Source of the DNA: Pipra filicauda | Taxonomy: Eukaryota; Chordata; Aves; Passeriformes; Pipridae | Direction of reading: 5' to 3' | NCBI RefSeq assembly: GCF_003945595.2 | Contig: NW_024103452.1 | Span: forward strand, 1,116,001 to 1,180,000 | Length of the DNA stretch: 64,000 nt | In this document: positions 1 to 13,300 of the stretch, one piece after another | Layout: every line of letters begins with the position of its first letter | Numbering within the stretch: position 1 is the stretch's first letter | Program-made: the position numbers and the translations under genes | The notes under the pieces: model-generated | What the model was told of the DNA's origin: nothing | Seen by the model: the letters and a program-made list of their open reading frames with translations, nothing else | The model's database searches: none

Positions 1-3000
1 CAACATGAAGACATGGCTTTATTCCTCTGGTTCCACAATATAAAACAGAAATTTAAAAATTGCCACAGCTTGTTTCTCAAAAATCAATGCATGATTGCTA
101 GCTGCACTGGGAGTTTGAGGGATATCCCCTTATCAGAGGCAATCTCTAGATAACATACTTTCCTCTATTGCCCATAGCTGCATGTAAGACACAGCAAGAC
201 AAATGTCAGCTTCCTTTTCTATTGGTGTCATCTATTGATCCAGTGAAATGCTCTTCATCTGAAACTTCCTTCCCAAAGGGGACATTTGCTATGAGAAGCA
301 AACCTTTCTTCCTGATGCTAAGAAACCCTAAAACTTTCTGCTAATTACTGCACAGTACTATAGCAACATATAGTTCTAAAAGTGTAAAAAAAAAAAAAAA
401 AACGGAAAAAGTGCAAATGATGCAGATGCCATCCTTTTCCTGGTAGAAATGTTGTTTTACAATACTGAAAATGTAATATAATAATAATAAACTCATTATG
501 AGTTTTCTGTATGCTCTAGAAAAAAAATGTACTCTGGGTCTATGCTTTCCTTTGGGGACATTTCCTCTCAGATGCATTCAAAAGTGCTATCTGAGATGTG
601 CCTAAGTGACTCCAGTATGAGACAAAGCACAAAACAGTGTCACCATGAGAAACAACAGTATCAGCGAATAACAAGAAGCAGAGGGGTAGGTAAAGGATGC
701 TGGAGTACAAAAAGGACACTATGTATACAAAAAATAATCCTAGCAAAAACACATTTATTTGTGCGTTTATAGAGACAGGAGAGGGAGATAGCATAGTGTG
801 CTGACCTAAGACAACAGTACCATCAGAAAAAGCTTTAGCTATCAAGAAAGCAGAAAGTGAAGATGTAGAAAAGACACATCCTTTTGAGAATAAAAACTGA
901 CTTGTAAAAATGCTTAGCTAATCAACACCCATATGAATCTTTACAGTTTCAGAGAGGTTTTGGTATGGCTCCTAGGTAATTGCAATTTCATCAGACTGAA
1001 AAAGAACAACCGAAAGAAGCATTTATAAAGAAAATAATTAAATATTTCACTAGCACTGGAGTATGTTGGACTTGATATTCCTAACCAAAAGAAAGTTTTG
1101 CTCAAGAGTAAGGAAGGGGTACACGCTTTAAATATGTCAATAAGCTTGTTCCTTCAGTTCAAATATAAAGTATCACACTACTCATCCCCTCCATGCACAA
1201 TTTTTAAAAAGCAACCACCTAAAGGAGATTCAGTTGTGATGCTTCACTCAAACAATAAGGATTTTCAGGAACAGGGGAACTGACTTTCTGGAAGGTTGCA
1301 ACTGAGCATTTCTCTCTGTGGGGGCAATAACTGAGACACTTCCCCTCTGGTCTACTCTTGGTCAACAGGTTCAGAAGTCACCAGAGGAAGAGTGACAGGT
1401 AGCCTTACTGCATATACTGTGCCTTCCTAAGAAACCTTGCTAAGAAAAAAACCCCCAATGTTCAGGAGCCATTAGACCAAAGCTTCCAAAATAGAATAAA
1501 GCATTTGGGCAGAACAAAAGCCTTGTTATTTTGCTGTCTCTGACAAACAATAGTTGGCAGGTATTGAACTTACCATGTAAATTAACTTCTCTGTTTGTTT
1601 GGGATTTTTTTTTCCTGTGTATATTTGTCTGAAAGTGTATTTGTAAATAATACAGTTTATTGAAACTGTTGAAAGAATTTATTTTTCTTAAAATCATGGA
1701 AAATATGATTTTTAGCTCTTTTTACAAAGACATGATTCTGCTTTTTCTTGGAACCTTTAGATTTTTCATCAAAGAACTCCAAATACCTGAAAGACATACT
1801 TCAGTTTTTCAAAGAGCCAGGTTCATCCAGACAATAATGTAAGAAACACTTAAATAACCTTCAAGAGTCACCACAGAGGTGATTCTGAATTTCAGCTTTA
1901 GAGTTCTCCTATTCTGCTGAAAGGCTGGGTTACTGAGGGAGAGAAGGGGGGCAATCAGTTTGCCAATCAGCTTTAACACTTATTAATTTTCTAACTTTCT
2001 ACCTGCTATAAAGACAATCACAGTCACAATCCTAGAGGACAAAATCCCATTATCTTAGACCCATAAGGTTTCCCACTGCGGGTCTGAATTCATTCAGACA
2101 AGATTTCACTGGCTTGTAGTAGACTGTGCTCCTTTGACTCAATGCAATTCATAACTTATTCGAACAGAAGCACCCACAAAATAGTCATATCTTCCTCAGC
2201 TGGACAAACCTACCCTTGTCAAAACTCAGTGTGACAGACTAACAGTCCTATAGGTCTGATGCTTCTTCCCTCTCCTACAGCAGGATCCTTATTGCTCCTT
2301 CCTTCCTGTCTAGAGATTTTTGTTTAATTGCAAAGCCTAATAACTACGTGCATTGACACAGTATTAATTTTGTTCAGCTGAGTAGCCTGCTCACCTTTCT
2401 CTGAGTTCCCATAAGTTTGGTAGCAGCGTATGGATGCAAAAGCCTTAAGAAGTCAGGGAGGGCAATTAGGGTGAGGTTTCCCAAGATACCAAAGCAATTC
2501 AGCTGCTGAAATGTAACTAGGAAAAACACTGTGGTTACAGGACCCAGACTACTCTGAAAACCTCCTCTTTGGTTCAGACAATAACGCTCTCTCAGGTTCT
2601 CAGCATTTTATAGCCTCTTTTTCTTTCTTAGTATGTAGCCTTAATAATCTTTATTTCCTTAAGGATCAATCTAAAACTTACTTTATCCACAATGCATCAG
2701 AACGTACACTTATGGTAAAACTTTAGTTTCCCCATCTAGTATCTTGTGGGTGATATTTTAGTTGCAGAGCCTTAAAATTATTTTAACACAATACATTATT
2801 TTTTTATTTTTCTTCAGTTTAAACTTGAAGGTAAATTGATTCACAGGTCATATTTTATGTTATTCTTTCAGCTTAAAGACTTCAAAACACTACAGAAAAA
2901 AAAAAGGATATAGAAGATTTTGGTGGTTTAGTTGTTGTGTTGGGTGGGGAATTTTTTTTGCTTATTAAAGTTTTTGCTTGCTGGGCTCAAGGTTTAAAGG

Positions 3001-6000
3001 TAAAATTTACAAAGACAATGCTTTTTGACAGTGAATCTTCTGCTACATTTTCAGAAGCACTCAGCAAATTCCAGCAGCGGGTTTCTAGACACAAAAGACA
3101 AATACAACCACTCCGTGATTTAGATTGGCTTTCTGTTTGTGGGTCATGAGACTCACTGCTGAGCATGTCAGAAGTTGGCTGTTGCATTTAATGCAGGTTG
3201 TCAGCAACTTCATAGTTCCCATAGCAAAAGAAAGAGTGTGCTCTGGCTTTGGTTTTGGGGTATTCGATGGGGTTTTTCCACCCTTCCTTCTTTTGGGGCT
3301 TTGATTGGAATCTCGGATTGCAGTTAGTGAATAAATTCAGTTACTGCAAAAGAATCAAATTAAAAGTATGGAACAAGCTGGTGCTTTGAAAAATGTTGAA
3401 TTGCATAGGTTTCCTTTTCTTCAGAGACATCATTTAACATTCAAAATAAATATTAAATTTCCCTTCAGTTTGAAAGTTTAGAGTCACTTATGAAACTAGG
3501 AACAATAATCATACTATATTATGCCCTGTCTCATGTATGCCTCAAGAGGACTGTGATTTGTCGTAGCATGAAGGAACCTGGAAAAATGATTACTTGCTGC
3601 TTTAAACAGAAGATGCATAGCTCAGATGCTCATTAATGAAGCAAAGAAAAATTAATTGACATGTCTAATAGTTCTTCTAATATAGCCTCTAAGCCTTGAT
3701 GTGTCAATTGTCAAATTACCCCTGGCGTTCTTTCTTTGTCTCAGTGATCTTGTGTTGCATTGCTAGCAGAGAAAATTAACATCATTTTCCTTGGCCTCTC
3801 TCAGTGTACTTTCTGGGCAAGGGTGCTAGACCTACAGAAAAATGAGATGCATGCAGCCCAACTGCCTTAACCTCTCTCCAGATCAGGCTTAACCTGCAGA
3901 ACTCCAGCTTTGTGACTGATCTGTGTCAACGATGCATCTTTCCTGGGGCATACAGTGGAAAAACAAACAAGCTTTAAAAAGCCTAAATGTATTAGCCTTT
4001 CTACACATCCTTGCCACTCTTGTGCATTCCTTTGACTTAAGTTAGAGTTTCTTTCAGCAAGCCAGGATCCTCTCTGCCTTTTCTCCCCCAGCGGTGGTCT
4101 ATCCTCTGAAAGAGCCAGCCTCTTTCACCCTACAACAGGCTTCCTTGCTTGCTCCAACATAGGCAGTGAAAGAGCATTCTTCTTAGAGCTTCCATTCTTT
4201 TCACGTTATTATCACCCAATCCAGGCTGCAAGAAAAGCTGTTTCCAATCATTTGCCTGTTAGTCATCTCTCTGTCTGACAGTAAATTCTTTGATCAGGAC
4301 TGTTATAATGTGTATATTAGGGTCATCTAAGTTTATATAATGGAACTTTTTAATCATCTCTGCTGTTTCATCAACTGGTATTTCTATCCTACATGAAGTT
4401 AGGAAGAAAAGGAAACACAGAAAAGGCATATAAGTGATATATTACATCTGCTGTCTGTAGTGTGGCACGAAAGTCCATTGGATTCCCAACATTAAACAGC
4501 ATTTGAGAACCTCACATTGGCAGATTCTTTAAGTCCTAACTCCAGAAACTAAAGAAATCCTGATTTTAATGTGATTTGTTTGGGGCTGGTTTTTCGTACG
4601 TAGATTAAGTGATATGATTTGGAAATTAGCCCCCTAAATCACCTAAGAGCCATACTGAAAAATACAGTTCTTTGTTAAGAATGAAAATCACTGCATAACA
4701 GTATGTCAGATCTCTATGATTTTGAAAAAAAAATAAAAATCAAAATCATTAAGATATTTTTCATTCTATATTAAATTATCTCAACCATTCTTCTTAGGGG
4801 ATATCTTCATATCTTTAGCCTTTCTCATAAGAAACAGATTTGCATGTTCTGCAGAGCATGAACACACTCAATCCAATAGTCAGGAAAGTACTACATGAGT
4901 ACTGCCCCATAGAGCTGCGTGTGTGCAGTAAGTCTGAGGCATCTGGAGAGTACCAGATTTCTTTCACATTTGAAGGCTATTAGTCCACACACAATAAGTT
5001 TAACATGTCTCAAGCACAGAGGAGTCCCTTCTCATGTGCTGTAGAGCAAGACAGTACAGTTGAATGCATGCATCTGGAATTGCCACATGGGCTGTCAGAG
5101 ATCCAGATATCTTAAACAAATGTTGAAATTCTTCAGCTTGCACCCAGGCCCAAAAGGAAGAATTTGGGAAAAGCCAGGTTCTGTGAAGCTGGGTGAGAAA
5201 TGAACATAAAATTCAGTAACATTTCTCTGAATGTCTTTCTATTATGTGATAATTTTTGAATAATCCAACTATCAGCACTAAAAAGCTAGGAAATACCATA
5301 GCTATCATTGTTCCAAACTCTATTGATTTTTGACAGAAATTGAAACAAGAAAACAGGGAAAATATAGGAGAATGGGCAGAAATGGCAGAGAGGGAATTTG
5401 CGAGCAAGAATAAAGGTGTATAAAAACTATCCACACAATGCCGAAAAAGTGTGAAGGTCTGTATCTGTAACATTTTTCAATAATACACATCACAGTAAGA
5501 ATACAATAAGTATGCTGAGGTATAGACAGCAAGAATATTTTCCGAGATAAAACAAGCCAGGAGCAGGTTGGGGAACTGTCCCTATAGTTCTTCTTTCATG
5601 CTGAATCCAACTCTTTTTGCTGATGCAGGCAAGGAAAACCTTCCTTACTTCATGCTACCTGGGACCTCACTTTAACTAATACATGAGGGTCTCCTAGAAG
5701 GTTTTAATTGCAGAATAGAGATGTATGAAAAGTAGCTTTCTCTTCATGTTAAGATTTTTAAAAGACAACTCTGATCCCAAGCTGGGATGAAAAAGTTGAA
5801 AACAAAAAAGTTCATGTACTGATACTTTGGTTAATAAAATGATTTGTTTTGATAATTTAAAGTGCTTTGAAATGATTTTGACCTTTTCAATAGAAAATGA
5901 GCCCATCTCTATACATTAAAATGTGTGAAAAAAGTAATTTCAAAACAAATTTTCTTTTCAAAATATCAAGATGGAATATTTCAAGAGTCTCCAGATTTTG

Positions 6001-7135
6001 TTCCAATTATCCTTTCCTGAACTAGAAGAGTTAACGCCAGCTCCTTCCCACAATTTCGTTTTTTGAAAGTCGCAGTTTTCCAGGGCAAAGTGCTCAAAAA
6101 AAACCCAACTTCAATCAGAGCAGAAATACCACACATCCTGGATTCTGATGAGGTCATATGCTTCCTTCATTTCAATGGGTAGCTTGAGACAGACTGCAAA
6201 ATACTGGTGTGTCACCCATTTTGGCACTGTTCTGGCAAGTGTTGTGGCAGACCATACAGGGCACTGAGATTGTTCTCATAGTGAGGAGTGCAAATTGAAA
6301 TAACATATTCTATTGTGTGATCCAAATGATCTGGGGATTGAACCTACGCTGAGAGATTGTGCTCCAACTTGGCCAGAGGGCTGCCAGAGGCTGTGTGGGA
6401 GGACAGGGACATGCTTGGCAAGTCCCTGGGAAAGACAGAGAAGGGGTGAGCTCCACACTGAGTAGATCACACCCTGGTATGCCACCAAAAGACAAAACCA
6501 AGTTTTCACCACACAAATCAACCAGCTAAAAGGTGATTGTGAATCTGTTTAATGAGTTAACATTGAAGTACTGAAAACCCTGGTTAGCTGCCTTCAATGG
6601 GCTTTGAAAATATTTTTCCCACACATCTTCTTGTCCTCCTTATTAGCAAATAAGCTGGGACTCAATTGTAGGCAAGGGCTGGGTACAGACTTGAACAATA
6701 AACTGGTTAGATTCATTAGGAGCGGAGTTGGATGACACAATGTTGGAAACATATGCAGCCAGCCTATGAGACTAGCTTGGTTATAAAAACATCCACCACT
6801 ACTTTATTTAACTTAGAATGCCAAAGGTAGGGAATGCTTGCTGTGAGCTACAGCTACTTGGGCTCTCTCACTGTAAATAAGAACAAACCAGCACACAGTA
6901 AGACTTACATTGCTTTTCACACTCCCTTTCTGTAAACAGCACATACTTTCTCCTATAAATAGTGCAACTAAACTTCAGTTTTTCAGATGACATAACTGCC
7001 CTGCTGAAGCCAACAGACTTGAAAGCTAATTCACACCATCAAAGTATCTGTTCTCATTTTGCTTATTTTCTTAATATGCACTTGATGTTTTTTATTCTAC
7101 CACTATTTCTGAAGATTTTAAAATTAATAGTATGC
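1..7135. other. 3' flank of the minus-strand gene; no gene seen
   Basis: This is AT-rich sequence with A/T runs and stop codons in every frame. I found no splice-flanked open segment, RNA gene or clear transposon. Open stretches such as the one near 540-845 on the minus strand have no convincing splice context or coding character. It probably holds the sequence downstream of the polyadenylation site at about 7.1 kb. Confidence 0.5.
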
Positions 7136-7141
7136 TTTATT
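7136..7141 (-). promoter_or_regulatory. Candidate polyadenylation signal AATAAA
   Basis: On the minus strand a canonical AATAAA lies about 65 bp after the proposed stop codon at 7205-7207. The spacing suits a short 3' UTR for the large minus-strand gene. AATAAA is common in AT-rich DNA, so the support comes from its position after a terminal exon, not from the motif alone. Confidence 0.4.
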
Positions 7142-7204
7142 TCTAGTGCTGTGTAAGTTCTAAAGCAATATATTGCTTTTATCAGAATTATCAATTTTGA
7201 TAAG

Positions 7205-7323
7205 TCAATTGTAGGGCAACCAACAAAAGGTATCTTCCAAGTACAAACATTTATTTTCCACTTTTCTTGTGTGCATTCTTATCTCTGAATAAAATTCAAG
7301 TCTACCAGTTGAAAATACACTCT
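7205..7323 (-). CDS. Exon 20 (tentative): terminal coding exon
   Basis: The acceptor is good (ccctgtgtgtctctacag|AG), with a phase 1 start. It encodes 38 residues beginning SVFSTGRLEFYSEIRMHTRK and ending YLEDTFCWLPYN, then TGA at 7207-7205. AATAAA follows at 7141-7136. In another frame the exon would end after 14 codons, but that frame does not match exon 19. The basic middle suggests a cytosolic tail. Confidence 0.42.
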
Positions 7324-10300
7324 CTGTAGAGACACACAGGGTAAAGGCATGCTCTGAGTCCAAGACTCTTACACTATCCAGACCAGCAGACTCAGACACA
7401 GCAGGAAAGAAGGCAACACTCAGTAAACCTGGTTCATGCGGAGGCTGCAACTTTATTAAATGTAAACCACATTATGGGCTTATTTAAATTAATGGTCACA
7501 GTGGGTGCTCAACACCTCTGAAAGACTCTGCACTAGGACTAGTCATAAAATTTTCCATCGAGACTGCTGCGTGAAGGGGAGCTGAGACAAGTAGTGCTTG
7601 CCAGAAAACTGCCTTTCCGTGGGAATTTTTTCTTGATAAAATGTTAAGATTTTGGTGCTGAAAAAGTAGAACTGTGGTTTTTTTCAGTAGTCCCTCTCAT
7701 CAGAATCAGTAACCAGCTGTTCATTTGTACAAACCCATATGCTGGGTGAGGTGGTCTGGCAAGACCATCTGTATATTCCAGAGGGAAATGTTCCAACGTG
7801 CAATGGAAAGGCTGAGATACCGCACTGGGAATGGGACATGCACATAGCCTGCCTTCAGAGGTCTTGGCTTTAGAGGAGTGTGGGGAAAGGAGACCTGAGT
7901 GCCATCCCCTACACCCTCAGTCCATGTATTCAGATTTCCACCAAAGAAACCCAGGAGAACAGGGAGGGTAGGAGATCACTTTGTGTCCCACCTTGCTCAA
8001 GAGGACCAGAAGACAGGGACCACAGAGGATGCCACAGGGCCTGCCTAAGTCACAGTGGGCATGCAACCAAGTGACAGCTTTTTTGAACTGAGCCGTTTAA
8101 TTCTTCTGGACTGGATGTTTCAGCTTTGTTAAAAAGCTATTGTTTTCTGGAAAGGGGAAAAAAAAATCTTTTCTCTAAATTTCATTAGCAAATTAGGACT
8201 GTTAACTTAAGAATGGCTAAGGGAAAGTAGCAAGTGGTTGAACAGCAACTCACCATGGTTATGAACAGTGAAAATCTCTACAAAATACTCAACTGAAAAC
8301 CGAGGGAGACTTTTGTGCTTACAAGACAAGAGCACTCTATTGTAATTGGTTCTTACAAGAAATAGAAATATCTTAACTGAGTCAATGACAATTTTTTGCA
8401 TTATTGTAATACTTAAAGTGTCAGTGTTTGATGATTGCTTTCAGCTCATAATAATAAATTCCAGGCTTTTAAACATCCAAACCAATAAAGCTACATGGAG
8501 AGAATGTTTGTAATTGAAATAAAAATTATCCCAAATATAGACCAGGAGGATAATTTATAAAAATAACAGAAATACTGCTGAATCATTTTAATAACAAATA
8601 AATAAATAAGTATGGGAAGATCACACAACTGAGGCAATTAGAAATCAAACATGTTAATTAGTAATTAAAGAAATTAAAATAAAGAATCACATAAATTGGC
8701 AGATTGTACCAAAAGTAAATATATTTATACACAAATACTTGTAAATATATCAATCTACATTTATAGTTTCATATTTTGTATAACCCTCAATCTTCCGGGT
8801 GTAAAAGAAAACACATATTGAGGATGACCTGGAATCACCTAAAAACATAGTCTTGTGAGTTGAACTATTTTATATTTCTATTTCCAGTCATTTATAATGA
8901 CAAGATAATGATTCATAGAATCACTGATAAAGAGTAACTGTGTCCTTTTTTTTTTCTTTTCTTCCTAACACTCCTGGAAAGCTTTATAGTAAACAATTTA
9001 GAAGATAATGAAAGGTAAAACTTCCATCTGAAAAGGTTTGATTCAACAAAATTATTGGGACAATCACTTAGGTTAAGTGTTTAGCCCAGAGGGCAGTATA
9101 AAATTTCATCAAAATTCAAACCATGCATAAATGATCTCAAACTGCAGTGTCTATTTATACCACACAACATGTTAGTCATATTTTTCGCTGAAGATTGAAA
9201 GCAATGATGAAGCAACAGATAAGGATGAAAGACTGAATATGTGCTATGCCACCCATATATAATTCAGTTAGTGGCAAACATGGATTAGAAAATATCCTGC
9301 AACAGCATGTGTTTTCCAACTGCCTGAGAAAAACTGTGACCCATTAATGAGGGAAATGGGACAGCAATGAAACCAGAAATATTGCACATACACAAATGAG
9401 CCAGGTAAAAGAGAGACAGTTATTAAATCAGTGCATCAGGGATTCAAAGACAATGAGAAATGAAAATATCTTTTAGGTTTGGTGTTCCTTAAAAAAAATC
9501 ACTGGATTTTTTCAGTCCAGAGAACAAAGCAGTGTCAGTGAAAATCGTGTCATTTTTCTAAAGTCTAACTCTTAAAATTTTGGTGAATATTACATAAAGA
9601 AAACTTCAGCGCAGACTCTCCATTTAGAGTATGGAATACATACTCTACATACTTATTTAAGAAGAAATAACCATCGTGGAAAAAAAGTTTACACTCCTTC
9701 TTTTTCTAGTTTAAATTTTTTACTTGGTTATTTTGGACAGAAGCTTTGAGGTATGAATTAAGAAAAAGATCTATGATTTTTCATTTTAATCCCAAACAAA
9801 GGCAGAACCTTTAGTTGACAACAGCCACTGGAACAGAATAATAACTACAGCACATAGTGTTATTTATCAGCTGTTTATGAATCATCCCATTGAGTTTATC
9901 AGCTATACTCATACACCTGCTACAGTTTTTGCCTAAACCATTAGGATTGGCTTTGTGCAATGATGCTGAACTTCAGCTGAAGTTCTGTGGTTGCTGGATG
10001 GTGAATGCAAGGTTGGCATTCCTTGTTTTGTTATTCTATAAGCATCTGAGGTGCTGGATGAACTAGTAACATTGCCAATTCATGTTTCAGATTGTAATGT
10101 AGCACTGAAACTGCATAGTGGAGGATTAGACAGAAACGTAAGCTGGAAGCCATGTATGGGGCTACGTGTTTGTTCAACATCATGTTAGTCTCAGCAGACT
10201 CCAAGCAGAGCTAGATGTTAATGATTTGTAGCTGCCTTTTTAGGGAGGAAGGGATTAGAGGAAAAACTTCACAGATGTCCTGAGGAGTTATCTCTAATAA

Positions 10301-13300
10301 AAGGCAGAGGTTAAAGCTACAAGTGGAAGTAGTGGCAAGGCAAGACATCACCAGAAGAGACGCTGCTGAAAAGCAGAGGGGGACTAAGTGGCAGAGGAAC
10401 TTAAAAACGACTGGGAAAGATTATAGTATGACAGATGCCTCCAATGATAGCTAATTTAAATGCCATTAGGTGCATTATATTTCACATGCAGACAGTCTAC
10501 AGTGTGATGGAAAGCATTACAGTAGGTTAGCATGAAAGTTTATGCTTCAGTCAGAGTAAATTGTTATCACTTCACTGGAAATGGCACTTTAGTGCTTACC
10601 TCAGCTGAGGATCTGCCCCTTTGTGTTACTGCAGCATTTGCTGTCTTTAGCAAAATACTCAGAGCAGATGCCAAAACTGGTGGAACTTAAGTAAGTTTCT
10701 GCTGACTCATTGCCCCAAAAGAGAAATTATAATAAAGTTAATGAAAGTTCAAACATTAAATAGTATTTGTACTTTATTTTGCTATTCTACACTTCCTAAT
10801 TTTTTCAAAAAGAGTAATATTAAATGGAACATTTTTCCCAATTAGCATTTTTATATCTCTTATACTTAGTGTATTGTTGTCATTCTTCCAATGAAGTCTA
10901 GGAAAATGGAAAATGAAGCCCAGAGTTATGTATTTTGAACTGATTTCCCTGTAATGTTAGTAAACAGTTTGATGCATGATGTCACTAGTAGCACTGTTCT
11001 TTCTTGTCTTCCTCCACTTAATGAAAATCTGTGAAATAAATGCTACAAGGCAGTACTGCTGGCATGACAAATTCCAAGCCAATAAGTCTTACAGATGCCA
11101 AGATGTAAGCTCTGAAACTTGGCATTTGGCATTCAGAACTAGATAACCTTACTATAGTAACTACATTCACTGTATCTACAAGAGGGATGAATAAATCAAC
11201 AATAATTGAACTACTAAAAGTGTCTAATTTCCAGCGTAGTGCTTCAAGCAACAACTGAAATTAAAAAACTGTTAAAACACAGCTACATACCCATACAATC
11301 TTGTCATGAATGCACTGAAGCAAAGGTTAAAAAAAAAGAATGAATATGCATTCTTTGCTAAAAGTAGCGTTGCTTGATCTACAGTAGTGATGAACTGTAT
11401 AAATGTCAGGTCCCTTCTAAGTCCCACAGAGCTTGGCGTTCCCAGTAGCAAGAATATTTTATCGTTCCTGTAGCATTACTCAAAGTAGAGAAAAGGCTAC
11501 TCCTGCTGCATGTGGAATGCAGTCCCTATTCTTGAAGCCTGGCAGTGTTTCCAAAGTTAGCAATGATCATAAACCCTCGAAATATGGTTGGTACCTTCAG
11601 GGCCTGATCCAAAGCCCAGTGAAGGCAAATGGGAAGATTCCACATGGCTGCAGTTTTGTATGGGCCCGGCTTAAAATATTACTTCTGTTGCCACTTGATT
11701 TCATAGTTAAGAATTTCTTACATTGTCCAAGTCAGATTTCACTGAATTTCCCATCCACCCATCTTTTCTCCCACTGTTAATTTTTATTAGAAAATACAGG
11801 TCTGGAAATCTTTAGGAAAATAACTAGCACAGTAGGTTCAATGGACTGAGTGCTTTAGAGAAACAGGATAGTCTAATAAACAGAGCTTTTAATGTACCAC
11901 ATTTCCACACTAATACACAGGAGAGAATCTACCGTTGGGACACCAGCCTGCTATGCGCCGCTTTGAAAACTGTCTCCTAGAATTAATTCAGGCTGATTAG
12001 AATAGCATGGATGCATTCACCTGGGGAACTAACTAAAAATAATAGCCAATTTACAAATGAGCTAGAGTAGGCTTTTTATCTCCCATGACTCCACAGATCG
12101 GTGGCAGTACACTACAGTCACATCTCTGTGGCTGCAACACAGCTGGCATTAAGCTTTTGGGTATAAGCAATCAAAAGGAATTGCTGTAAGGCACTGAGAT
12201 GCTGGGTGGAGTCATTCCTTGGGCCACTGTTTGAACAGTACTGCTATGGTCTTAATATCTGCTTGTTTATTAGGGACTGATTAAAAATACCAAGGAAACA
12301 TATTTCCATTTAAAGCCTCTAGAAGACCACTTGGTTTCCAGGACCAGTTATTGACCTTCTTTTGGGACCTCAAATTTAAAATTCAGTATTCAGTGTTGAT
12401 CTTAAAAAAAAATAAAAAAATATAGGCATCATGGATTTTAAACCTTGAATTTATCGTATCTTTCCCGAAAACTGAGGCATAAGAGAGATACTACCACAGT
12501 GGAAGTGCTGGTTCTTACAACTATCTCAAGGAAAACTGGAAAGTGGTTTTGTGTGCTTATGTATATAACACATGTAGAGACACAGAAATATTTCTCCAAA
12601 TGCAGCACATGGCATAGTGAAATGCGTGATGAACCAGACTAAATATGTATCTTTCACCCTCTGACATTTTGCAGGTCAAACTCTATATCTGACGTACGTA
12701 TTTTAAGCCCGAGCGAGAAAGGCATATTCTCAGAGACAAAAGAATATTTTCTTTCCTCAAAACTCCTGCCACATCTAAGGCTAAATTGAATACTTGTGGC
12801 AGGAACATACATCCAAGTGTCTTTTAGAGGATGAGGATCATGTTTTTTGAAATGGAAATTATTTCAACTTTGAAATATTATAACTTACTAAGCAACCAAA
12901 GATGCTCAAAGGCCCCTGTACTGCATTTAACTGAAATGCAAGGCAAATACAAACAGTTACTCTGCATAAAATGATACACATGATGGTTAAGGGTGGCATT
13001 GTTTCCTCTACATAAAGCAAGCTTCAAAGGGAAAAGTAATTTTTGGATTAATGGGCAAACAATGCAGAACAAATTACATCAGTAGTTAGTTAAAAGCTCT
13101 GTAAAATACTTTGCCCTCTATTTGTGAGTAATGGGACTGATGAAGCAATGGGAATTTTTTTTCCTTCCCTAGCTCTCTTCCCCTGCAATTGTTTAGACTG
13201 GAGAATTAACAGGCAGAGAGAGCACCTCTGCACTTTGTGAGAAAGACACAGCATTCAGTATAGTTGCAAGAAAGAATAGCTGAACCAGGAGTTGCACCAC

